Shown here in pieces: positions 1 through 6,377 of a stretch of DNA of 6,482 bases. The position numbers and the translations under genes were made by a program. The stretch is taken from NCBI GenBank assembly GCA_017416665.1, contig JAFQBO010000175.1, positions 1 to 6,482 on the forward strand. The letters run 5' to 3'. The stretch's first letter is position 1; the number at the start of each line of letters is the position of its first letter. A model generated the notes under the pieces. That model did not search any database. It was given only the letters and a program-made list of their open reading frames with translations, and had not been told where the DNA came from. The stretch is from Oscillospiraceae bacterium. Its GTDB lineage: Bacteria; Bacillota; Clostridia; Oscillospirales; Ruminococcaceae.

Positions 1-39
1 CCCTCAATAAACTACTGACTTACTTACATAAAGTCTGAT
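1..39. other. Region downstream of the GH9 stop codon
   Basis: No gene and no convincing terminator. The only structure seen is a weak GACTT/AAGTC inverted repeat (17-21 and 31-35) without a T run after it on the minus strand. The GH9 transcript probably ends, or continues into another gene, to the left of the window. Confidence 0.5.
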
Positions 40-2649
40 TTATTTTATTAAATAACGTTTTAAGATAATAAAGTCGAATACGTTGAGTACGCCGTTTGAA
101 TCCATGTCAGATACTGTCAGTGCTTTTGACTGTAGTTCTGCATCGTTAACTATGTACTTTGAAAGGAGTGCCGGATCTTCGTTGTCAACTTCACAGTCAA
201 GGTTTACGTCTCCGAGCGGATACACACCGCCATCAGGTTCTTCACCCCATGCAAGCTGTCCATCTACATATGCAGTTACCTTGGTTGTAAGAGCCGCCGC
301 ATCGTTGTCATCCTCAAAACTGATTAAATCGGAGTAGCTGTAGTCGTTTGAAGAATCCCAGACAGTGTCATATGTCTCCGGATGCATTTTGTTAAGAAGT
401 CCGAACTGATAAACACGGCTTCCATAGAAATTACAGTTCTTCCATGCAATTTCAACATAATATGTACCGTTGTCATCAAACTTTACAGGGTCAGAAATTG
501 TTGCCTGATTTTTACCGTCCGTGAAACTGCTTTCCTGATCGTAGTCGATACGGGTTTCAATAAAGCTTATATCCTCACCCTTTGCAATTTGCTCTGAAAT
601 ATTAAAGAAATATCTCACTCTCAAATCACTGATAAATTTCGGCGGATTGGTTGTCTGATTATGCACAACAAGTTTAATCTGAAGTCCTGCATCAGTTTCC
701 TGTGCCTTACCTGCTGTAACGTAAACTCCGAGTGATTTGTCCTCAGCACCCGGTTTATTTTCGGACATATTAAAGTTTTCGATTACATAGTTATCATCTT
801 CGTGAATCTTACCCTCTGAACCGTAAAATTCATAGAGACCTGCCAATGCACCTGTAAAGCCTGCATTGTAGTCGTCTGTTACTTCGTTGTAGATATAATC
901 CTTTGTTTCGTCGTGGTGATAATCGTCTGCATCAGGACCGCCGACCAATGCTCCGTAAAGTGTATGTATCTGATATGTTGCAGGATTTTCCATACTCTGT
1001 GTTGCCGAGCAGTGTGCCGCTCTGTGATGCGGGAATGTCGCATAGTTGTTTTCATAGCCTACTTCGTATGCATATCCCATAGGATTGTCACCAAGGATAT
1101 ATTCCATCTGACCCTTTGACCAGTCAGCAAACGTCATATCGCCTGTTTCCTTTGCATATACCATAGCACACATCTGTGCGGCTGTGTTATATCTTGCCGA
1201 ACCGTAATCGTTAAGCATTGCAAAACCGGCAGGAGTTTTTTTGAGGAACGCACCGTCAGCTGTCGGGAGATCTGCGATTTCGTCTGCTGTTATTGTTGAA
1301 TTCCAGAGTGTATCATCAGGGCCGAAATACTTGTGTGAAGTTACAGGAACGTCGAATTCCGCTTCTGCCGCATCAGCCTCTGTCATTCCCGACCAGAATT
1401 CAAGATTCCAGCGGAAAATGTACCAGTCACGGGAAATGTTTGTAACAGGTGCGAGCTTGGCAAAAACACCGCCCCATACTGTGTCCCAGCAGTGAACCCA
1501 GATGTTCTGCCAGCAGTTGCCTGTATCGGCAATAATTCTCTTCATATAACCTGTGTATGGATGAGCACCCATTTCGCCTGTTACAGTTTCATCAACAGAT
1601 ATAATATCATCAATGTAGTCGTAATTTTCTGTGCAGTAGTAAAGCCATACAGCCGCCCATGCAAGTTCATCATAGTCATAACTTGAGGTATAGAAACCGC
1701 CGTCATAACCAAGACTTGTTACTGTCAGTGAATCGTCACCGAGATCCGAATGTGTTTCAACGGCAAAATCGTAGAGTGCAACCGCATATTTAAGACATTC
1801 ATTTGCGTAGGCAGGATCAGTGTCCTTGAAATTCAGATAGTTGATGGCAAGTGATGCCGATGCACCTGCACACTGATCAGACGCTGGAGTTTCAGTAGTT
1901 GCGAAGTAAGCAGGACGCTTAACCGCACATGAAGATGATGCTACATAAGTATCATCAACCTGAAGTTCCGGTGCACACCAGTAGTTGTGGTCGTTGTTAC
2001 CCTCACCAACCTGATAGCAGTAGGCAACAACATCATCATTTTCGTCAAGGAAAGTAGCTTTCAGAAAATAGTCATTAATCCATCTGAGTTCATCTTCAAC
2101 GTGTTTCTGAAGACCGTTTTCGATATAGGCATCTCTGAATTCATAGTAACCCCAGCCAACAGTTGACGCTGAATAACTTCCCGGCAGACCGAATTTTACA
2201 TGGTCGCCCGCATCGTGCCAGCCACCTGTAAGATTTACAGAGCCGTTACCGTCCGGATCAAGATACTTGATATTCTCCGCAATAAATTCATCACTCATAT
2301 TTGTTCCGATATAAAGACCTTCAGCGGCTGTCGCACTGTCACCCTTACCGCTGTCCTGTACAGCATCGGAATCAATACCGCCGTTATCCATTTTTACCAG
2401 TGGTATTTCAGCATCTTTCACATGACAATCTCCACGCCATGAATAATAGCCGTCCTCACCTACTTCATCACCACACTTGTTTGCGTCATAGAAACAAAGT
2501 GCAAGCTGAAGTGCCTGTGCAAAATTGTCGTAGTTATTCGGATTTTCCTCATCAATGTAAAATGCATTTACAGGAAAAACCGCTGCAGTCAACGCAACCG
2601 CCGCACATGTAATTGCTGAAACGGCACGTTTAAAAAATTTCATCTTCAT
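40..2649 (-). CDS. Secreted GH9 endoglucanase with CBM3c-like module and C-terminal dockerin (cellulosomal)
   Basis: Predicted 869-residue pre-protein that hydrolyses beta-1,4-glucan (cellulose) outside the cell. A signal peptide spans about residues 1-29 (basic MKMKFFKR, hydrophobic core, likely cleavage after VNA). The GH9 module spans about 40-610: DAGDHVKF carries the catalytic-base pair D146/D149, PHHRAAH (540-546) is the family His signature, and NEVTDDYNAGFTGALAGL carries the likely acid E589. A CBM3c-like module follows (about 620-807; RYFFNISE, WDSSNDYSYSDL, AWGEEPDGG). In known GH9-CBM3c enzymes this module feeds the chain into the active site and supports processivity. The dockerin (about 811-869) has two calcium loops, starting at D814 and D848, and would anchor the enzyme to a scaffoldin cohesin. 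The start at 2649 is chosen because GGAGG lies five bases upstream and the signal peptide begins there; 2643 is an in-frame alternative. An insertion of about 50 residues (85-137) precedes the catalytic Asp motif. The gene appears full length. Family assignment is secure; exact substrate and processivity are inferred. Confidence 0.95.
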   Translation of the reverse strand: MKMKFFKRAVSAITCAAVALTAAVFPVNAFYIDEENPNNYDNFAQALQLALCFYDANKCGDEVGEDGYYSWRGDCHVKDAEIPLVKMDNGGIDSDAVQDSGKGDSATAAEGLYIGTNMSDEFIAENIKYLDPDGNGSVNLTGGWHDAGDHVKFGLPGSYSASTVGWGYYEFRDAYIENGLQKHVEDELRWINDYFLKATFLDENDDVVAYCYQVGEGNNDHNYWCAPELQVDDTYVASSSCAVKRPAYFATTETPASDQCAGASASLAINYLNFKDTDPAYANECLKYAVALYDFAVETHSDLGDDSLTVTSLGYDGGFYTSSYDYDELAWAAVWLYYCTENYDYIDDIISVDETVTGEMGAHPYTGYMKRIIADTGNCWQNIWVHCWDTVWGGVFAKLAPVTNISRDWYIFRWNLEFWSGMTEADAAEAEFDVPVTSHKYFGPDDTLWNSTITADEIADLPTADGAFLKKTPAGFAMLNDYGSARYNTAAQMCAMVYAKETGDMTFADWSKGQMEYILGDNPMGYAYEVGYENNYATFPHHRAAHCSATQSMENPATYQIHTLYGALVGGPDADDYHHDETKDYIYNEVTDDYNAGFTGALAGLYEFYGSEGKIHEDDNYVIENFNMSENKPGAEDKSLGVYVTAGKAQETDAGLQIKLVVHNQTTNPPKFISDLRVRYFFNISEQIAKGEDISFIETRIDYDQESSFTDGKNQATISDPVKFDDNGTYYVEIAWKNCNFYGSRVYQFGLLNKMHPETYDTVWDSSNDYSYSDLISFEDDNDAAALTTKVTAYVDGQLAWGEEPDGGVYPLGDVNLDCEVDNEDPALLSKYIVNDAELQSKALTVSDMDSNGVLNVFDFIILKRYLIK

Positions 2650-2654
2650 AAAAA

Positions 2655-2659
2655 CCTCC
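2655..2659 (-). promoter_or_regulatory. Ribosome binding site of the GH9 gene
   Basis: GGAGG on the minus strand, separated by TTTTT from the ATG at 2649. It decides the start: the open frame runs on to an ATG at 2712, but the extra 21 codons cross the operator-like palindrome and leader and would put charged residues ahead of a complete signal peptide. Confidence 0.85.
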
Positions 2660-2667
2660 GTCATATT

Positions 2668-2689
2668 TTTACTTAAACGTTTTCGTAAA
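2668..2689. promoter_or_regulatory. 22-bp palindrome, likely operator for a LacI-family regulator
   Basis: The pattern is TTTAC-N2-AAACGTTT-N2-GTAAA: 18 of 22 positions are symmetric, around a central CG. A/T-rich arms around a central CG are typical of LacI/GalR-family operators, including catabolite-responsive elements. It lies 18 bases upstream of the GH9 start codon, just ahead of the ribosome binding site, and about 50-70 bases downstream of the predicted transcription start. A bound repressor there would act as a roadblock to elongation. The palindrome is directly visible; the regulator family is inferred and no regulator gene is in the window. Confidence 0.6.
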
Positions 2690-2695
2690 CTTTCC

Positions 2696-2721
2696 AAAAA
2701 AACACACAACAAAAATGTGTG
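2696..2721 (-). terminator. Weak hairpin plus T7 run in the GH9 leader (possible attenuator)
   Basis: Read on the minus strand, CACACA (2721-2716) pairs perfectly with TGTGTG (2708-2703) across a 7-base loop and is followed at once by seven T (2702-2696). The form is that of an intrinsic terminator, but the stem is only 6 bp with three G:C pairs. It sits between the promoter and the start codon, so it would act on the GH9 transcript itself. It could be a weak attenuator, a pause site or chance in AT-rich DNA. Confidence 0.3.
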
Positions 2722-2744
2722 GTGTTTTAATTATTTATACTTTT

Positions 2745-2773
2745 ATAATATCACAACGAATTAAAAAAGTAAA
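2745..2773 (-). promoter_or_regulatory. Sigma-A-type promoter of the GH9 gene
   Basis: On the minus strand TTTACT (2773-2768) and TATTAT (2750-2745) are separated by exactly 17 bases. This predicts a start near 2738 and a leader of roughly 90 bases. The promoter lies downstream of the terminator of the chemoreceptor gene, which supports independent transcription of the cellulase gene. Confidence 0.55.
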
Positions 2774-2814
2774 GATTTTTTTAAATAGTGTAATATATTT
2801 TGTTAAATCTACTC

Positions 2815-2856
2815 AAAAACAAAGAAACCGCCTCGGTAAAAATACCGAAGCGGCTT
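2815..2856 (-). terminator. Intrinsic terminator of the chemoreceptor gene
   Basis: An inverted repeat pairs CCGC (2828-2831) with GCGG (2850-2853) and TCGGTA (2833-2838) with TACCGA (2843-2848), with one C/A mismatch and a 4-base loop. On the minus strand it is followed by a T-rich run (TTTCTTTGTTTTT). It begins 11 bases past the chemoreceptor stop codon, and its orientation fits termination of that gene. Confidence 0.85.
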
Positions 2857-2866
2857 GATAATTTAA

Positions 2867-4945
2867 TTAATATTTGTCATCGTCAAGACTGATTGATAAT
2901 GATGGAGCTGAACTCATGCCCATTGCAGGACTTGAATAGTCTGACTGTAATGACATTGATGATGCTGAACCACCATTGTAGTTGTTCTTGAGTTTGAACT
3001 GTGAAATTTCTTCTCTGAGCATCTGTGCCTGACCTGAAAGTTCTTCTGATGCAGCAGCACTTTCCTGAGAAGTAGCTGAGTTTGTCTGTACAACAGATGA
3101 AATCTGTTCGAGACCGATTGTAATCTGATTGATAGCTTCAGCCTGTTCGTTTGAAGCTTCCTGAATCTTCTTGATTGTCTGAACAACCATTTCAGACTGT
3201 GACTTAACAGTTTCGAGAGCCTTAGCTGTTTCCTGAGCGATTTCCATACCCTTGCCTACGCTTGTTACAGAACCTTCAATAAGAAGTGTTGTCTGCTTAG
3301 CGGCGTCAGCACTCTTGGAAGCGAGGTTTCTTACTTCGTCAGCAACTACTGAGAAGCCCTTACCTGCTGCACCTGCTCTTGCGGCTTCGACTGCGGCATT
3401 AAGTGCGAGAATGTTTGTCTGGAACGCAATATCATCAATAACCTTGATAATCTTGCTGATCTGTGATGATGATTCGTTGATGTCGCTCATAGCGTCCATC
3501 ATCTGCTGCATGTACTGGTTGCTGTTTTCAATACCCTGCTGTGATTCCTGAACATAATCGCCGGCAACGTTTACATTCTTTGCGTTTTCGTTTACCTGTT
3601 CAGATACAGACATGATTGAGCTTGAAAGTTCTTCGATTGAGCTTGCCTGTTCTGTAGCACCCTGTGAAAGTGACTGAGCGGCAGTAGCAACCTGATCAGC
3701 ACCTGAATTAACCTGTTCAGCTGCAATATTAATTGATGAAAGTGTGTTGTTCAAAGCACCTGAAATCTTATTTACAGACTGCTTGATGCTTGCGAAATCA
3801 CCGACATAATCATGTGTTATTTCATTGGTCATATCGCCATTTGCCATTGTTTCCATATTTTCAGAAATATCATTTACAATAACCTGAAGATTTGAAATAG
3901 TATCCTTGAGTGAATCAGCAAGTGCACCGATTTCATTGTTAGGAGCCTTGTTTACTGTTACATTGAGGTTACCGTTTGCCATTTCGCCTGCAACCATACA
4001 GAGGTTTTCAACAGGACGTACAATCGCACCACGGATGTAGATAATCATAATAACGCATACAATAACTGCAACAACTACTGCAACACCAACGCTTACTCCT
4101 ACAGCCATTACTTCAAGTGACTGAATTTCAGTAATGTTGAGACCTGCAAAAGCCGCACCTACAGTTTTACCTTCACCATCAATGAGTGGTGCGTAAGCTG
4201 CAATATAAGGCTTGCCCATAATTTCTGTTGAAACTGCATAATTTTCCTGTTTATCGAGAACGTGTGTTGCAATTACAGGATCCATTTCTGTTCCGATAGC
4301 TCTTTCAGAACCATTCATAACAGTTGTATTTACACGAATATTATCCATAAAGATTGTAAAGTCATTGTCAGAATCGCCCTTTACCTTGTCGATGAAAGCT
4401 TCATCGTCAAGAGGATATGTAACAGAAACAACACCGATTATTGTACCTGCATCATCATAAACCGGAGCACCGGTTCTTGCACCGAGCTGAATGTTTGTAC
4501 CCTTTGCCACAGCTGTTGTTGATTCACCGGCAAGTGCCTTCTGAATGTAAGTCTGATCGGCTATTGAATCGCCTTTCTTGTCGCTGTAGTAACGTACGAT
4601 TACAGTACCTGTTGCATCGGTAATTGTAATTGAATTTGTACCCATGTGTGTAGATGTGTAGTAATCATCGACTGCTGCAAGAATTGCTGCTTCATCCTTG
4701 AGTGCTACTGCTTTCTTCACATCGCCTGACTTTGCCATACCAAGAGCGGAGATTTCCGAACTTGTAAGACATGCTTGAATCTCATCTTCAAGAAGTATCA
4801 AGCAGTCATGGGAATGGTTTGTGGCACTCTGGTTGATAATATTTGTGAGCATCAGGAATACGGTAGCAAAAATTATAAGTGCTGTTAATACGACGCTGAG
4901 TACGGTCATTAATGCTAATCTTGTACCGATTTTTTGTCTTTTCAT
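2867..4945 (-). CDS. Methyl-accepting chemotaxis protein with extracellular Cache sensor
   Basis: Predicted 692-residue transmembrane chemoreceptor that controls CheA kinase through CheW. In order: TM1 (about 9-35), an extracellular sensor (36-275) with Cache-like strands such as [19 protein letters not shown] and [20 protein letters not shown]2 (about 277-304), a HAMP domain starting at the R-P-V-E segment (about 305-357), and a second HAMP-like segment (about 358-410, [14 protein letters not shown]). A long coiled-coil signalling domain follows (411-650), with the highly conserved hairpin tip at 503-545 ([20 protein letters not shown], then [15 protein letters not shown]). Candidate methylation sites are the Gln/Glu pairs near [10 protein letters not shown] (431-440) and [11 protein letters not shown] (626-636). 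The tail (651-692) is Ser/Met-rich and lacks an NWETF-type CheR/CheB tether. AGGAG lies 10 bases before the chosen ATG. Ligand unknown: Cache receptors bind amino acids, organic acids, sugars and other small molecules. Its place between a cellulase gene and flagellar genes is suggestive only. Confidence 0.95.
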   Translation of the reverse strand: MKRQKIGTRLALMTVLSVVLTALIIFATVFLMLTNIINQSATNHSHDCLILLEDEIQACLTSSEISALGMAKSGDVKKAVALKDEAAILAAVDDYYTSTHMGTNSITITDATGTVIVRYYSDKKGDSIADQTYIQKALAGESTTAVAKGTNIQLGARTGAPVYDDAGTIIGVVSVTYPLDDEAFIDKVKGDSDNDFTIFMDNIRVNTTVMNGSERAIGTEMDPVIATHVLDKQENYAVSTEIMGKPYIAAYAPLIDGEGKTVGAAFAGLNITEIQSLEVMAVGVSVGVAVVVAVIVCVIMIIYIRGAIVRPVENLCMVAGEMANGNLNVTVNKAPNNEIGALADSLKDTISNLQVIVNDISENMETMANGDMTNEITHDYVGDFASIKQSVNKISGALNNTLSSINIAAEQVNSGADQVATAAQSLSQGATEQASSIEELSSSIMSVSEQVNENAKNVNVAGDYVQESQQGIENSNQYMQQMMDAMSDINESSSQISKIIKVIDDIAFQTNILALNAAVEAARAGAAGKGFSVVADEVRNLASKSADAAKQTTLLIEGSVTSVGKGMEIAQETAKALETVKSQSEMVVQTIKKIQEASNEQAEAINQITIGLEQISSVVQTNSATSQESAAASEELSGQAQMLREEISQFKLKNNYNGGSASSMSLQSDYSSPAMGMSSAPSLSISLDDDKY

Positions 4946-4955
4946 TATAAATCAT

Positions 4956-4960
4956 CTCCT
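4956..4960 (-). promoter_or_regulatory. Ribosome binding site of the chemoreceptor gene
   Basis: AGGAG on the minus strand, 10 bases upstream of the ATG at 4945. An out-of-frame ATG at 4955 directly abuts the site and is too close to be used efficiently. Confidence 0.7.
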
Positions 4961-4992
4961 ATGTATATTAAATTAGATAACCTGATAACAAC

Positions 4993-5021
4993 AGTATACC
5001 ACAACTTATTATCAAAGTCAA
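4993..5021 (-). promoter_or_regulatory. Sigma-A-type promoter of the chemoreceptor gene
   Basis: On the minus strand TTGACT (5021-5016) and TATACT (4998-4993) are spaced by 17 bases, a near-consensus housekeeping promoter. The predicted start near 4986 gives a leader of about 40 bases. No sigma-28-like pair (TAAA with GCCGATAA/CCGATAT at the usual distance) was seen upstream of the gene. GATAA-type repeats flank the -10 box. Confidence 0.7.
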
Positions 5022-5200
5022 TCTTTTTTGTCAAAAAACACAAATTACACAACTTGGCATCAACGTTTTTGTTTATTATACTCAATTTCATACACATTAA
5101 AGTAATACATAATGCGTAACTGCTTTGCATTTTTATTAAAATTGTAGAATTTAAAGCATGCAATTTGGTCAGGGTGTATAAATTTAGCCAAAAAGCTGAC

Positions 5201-5246
5201 AAAAAAATTTTTTTCTATGGAATTTTTATATTTTTTATGTTATAAT
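5201..5246 (+). promoter_or_regulatory. Candidate fliM promoter: A/T tract plus extended -10 box
   Basis: TGTTATAAT (5238-5246) is a perfect extended -10 element. No good -35 box is found 16-18 bases upstream, but an A7T7 tract (5201-5214) lies about where an UP element would sit, which could compensate. A second TATAAT at 5341-5346, closer to the gene, also lacks a clear -35. Which one is used, if either, cannot be decided from the sequence. Confidence 0.4.
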
Positions 5247-5362
5247 TATGTATGATTTATATTGCCTGAAATATATCTGCTTATTCGTCGGATGTATTTT
5301 AGGGTTATTCAAGAAAACATGCTATTATTTTCAGATACACTATAATAGTAGTAAAAACTGTG

Positions 5363-5368
5363 AGGTGA
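5363..5368 (+). promoter_or_regulatory. Ribosome binding site that sets the TTG start of fliM
   Basis: GAGGTG is followed after five bases (AACAA, then an A) by TTG at 5374. It places the start exactly where FliM homology begins (M-A-D-V-L-S-Q-S-Q-I-D-E-L-L). The frame is open back to an ATG at 5248, but that codon has no ribosome binding site and immediately follows a TATAAT box. Confidence 0.85.
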
Positions 5369-5373
5369 ACAAA

Positions 5374-6375
5374 TTGGCGGATGTCCTTTCGCAAAGCCAA
5401 ATCGACGAACTGCTTAAAAATTTAGGTGGTGCTGATGAGCAAACCCTTGAAAATATGACTGATAACCTGAACGAAAAGCAGGTAAAGGTCTATGACTTCA
5501 AGGCTCCTAAGAAATTTACTAAGGAGCAGTTCAAATCAATCCGCAACATATATGAATCTTTCTCCAAAAATCTTTCTTCCTACCTTACAAGTCTCACACG
5601 TTTTTTCTGCCGTGTTGAGGTTCTTCAGATAGAAGAGCAGCATTACTACGAATTCAACAACGCTCTTCCTGACTACACTGTAATGGGAAATCTTGACCTG
5701 ATTTTTGATGAAAGCTCAGATATGCTTGATACTAAATGTATGATACAGTTTTCAAATGCCGTTTCATTCTCGCTTATCGACCGTCTTCTCGGAGGCTACG
5801 GTAAATCCATTGATGTTTCAAGAAACTTTACCGATATTGAAATCAGGGTTATGAAAAGCGTTATTGAAAAAATGGGGCAGTATTTAAAAGATGTATTTAC
5901 ACCGTATGTCAACGTAGAGCCGCTTCTGACCGGCATAGAAACAAATGCCCGTGTAAACCAGACAATCGGTGCGGATGAAGTGATAATTCTTGCAACTCTT
6001 GAAGTTGAATACAACGATGTTAAGAATATCATTACCATCACAATTCCTGCACTTTCCATGGAATCCATTATTTCAAAGGCAAACAAGGACTACGGAAACA
6101 ACGGACATACTAAACGTGAAATGATGCATAAGGAAGGTATCATAAAGCAGATTTCACGTTCAAACTTCAAAATCGAAGCAATACTTGCAAACACTACTGT
6201 TAATCTCAGTGAAATTCTGTCCATACACAAAGGAGATGTACTTCTCCTCAATGCACCTATAGACAAGAACATTTCACTGATGGTAAACAATGAAAAGCTT
6301 TTCGACGGAAAAATGGGTATCATAAACCACCGCAAAGCTGTAAAAATCTGTAATGTATACAATATAAGGAGATAA
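5374..6375 (+). CDS. fliM: Flagellar motor switch protein FliM
   Basis: Predicted 333 residues, the usual FliM length. FliM forms the C-ring with FliG and FliN/FliY and receives CheY-P to change rotation direction. The N-terminal peptide LSQSQIDELL (5-14) matches the CheY-P-binding LSQ..IDALL motif and is joined by a flexible linker to the rest. The middle CheC-like domain (about 40-235) has VYDFKAPKKFTKEQ, the GG-x-G loop GGYG (140-143), which in characterised FliM contacts FliG, and NFTDIEIRVM. The C-terminal SpoA domain (about 255-325), with SEILSIHKGDVLLL and FDGKMGIINHRKAVKI, pairs with FliN/FliY. The start is a TTG at 5374, supported by GAGGTG upstream and by homology. fliY follows after two bases. 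In many Firmicutes fliM lies inside a long fla/che operon; here it appears to be the first gene after a divergent intergenic region. Confidence 0.96.
   Translation: MADVLSQSQIDELLKNLGGADEQTLENMTDNLNEKQVKVYDFKAPKKFTKEQFKSIRNIYESFSKNLSSYLTSLTRFFCRVEVLQIEEQHYYEFNNALPDYTVMGNLDLIFDESSDMLDTKCMIQFSNAVSFSLIDRLLGGYGKSIDVSRNFTDIEIRVMKSVIEKMGQYLKDVFTPYVNVEPLLTGIETNARVNQTIGADEVIILATLEVEYNDVKNIITITIPALSMESIISKANKDYGNNGHTKREMMHKEGIIKQISRSNFKIEAILANTTVNLSEILSIHKGDVLLLNAPIDKNISLMVNNEKLFDGKMGIINHRKAVKICNVYNIRR
6367..6371 (+). promoter_or_regulatory. fliY ribosome binding site inside the end of fliM
   Basis: AGGAG is formed by the last two sense codons of fliM (AGG AGA) and lies six bases before the fliY ATG. 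The fliM stop TAA (6373-6375) falls in the spacer, so a ribosome ending fliM is placed to start fliY, which suggests translational coupling. Confidence 0.85.
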
Positions 6376-6377
6376 AA

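Larger units (their letters stand above)
4946..5373. other. 428-bp AT-rich divergent intergenic region between the chemoreceptor gene and fliM
   Basis: It carries control signals for both directions and no convincing gene. From left to right I see the chemoreceptor ribosome binding site and promoter, GATAA-type repeats (4976-5014), an unremarkable AT-rich stretch (5036-5165), a long-loop inverted repeat GTCAG/CTGAC (5168-5200), an A7T7 tract (5201-5214), an extended -10 box (5238-5246), a 7-bp dyad overlapping a second TATAAT (5322-5348), and the fliM ribosome binding site (5363-5368). The fliM leader shows no recognisable cyclic-di-GMP riboswitch core. Confidence 0.7.

Noticed and set aside
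2200..2612. Plus-strand open frames opposite the GH9 gene, and similar ones opposite the chemoreceptor gene (for example 3252-3551)
   Set aside because: They lie antisense within strongly conserved protein-coding sequence, overlap each other, and show no domain.
2650..2712. Longer GH9 start at 2712 adding 21 residues
   Set aside because: The added residues come from the leader and operator and would precede a complete signal peptide that has its own GGAGG site.
4945..5202. Minus-strand open frame of 85 codons upstream of the chemoreceptor gene, its stop overlapping the chemoreceptor ATG by one base
   Set aside because: It spans the near-consensus chemoreceptor promoter, has no recognisable domain and no good ribosome binding site, and its composition reflects AT-rich intergenic DNA.
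5248..5373. N-terminal extension of FliM from the ATG at 5248, with a possible membrane segment
   Set aside because: The ATG directly follows a TATAAT box, has no ribosome binding site, and FliM homology plus a good GAGGTG site begin at the TTG at 5374.
5247..5373. Cyclic-di-GMP riboswitch in the fliM leader
   Set aside because: The leader is AT-rich and lacks the conserved GC-rich core and stems of that riboswitch class; only short dyads are visible.
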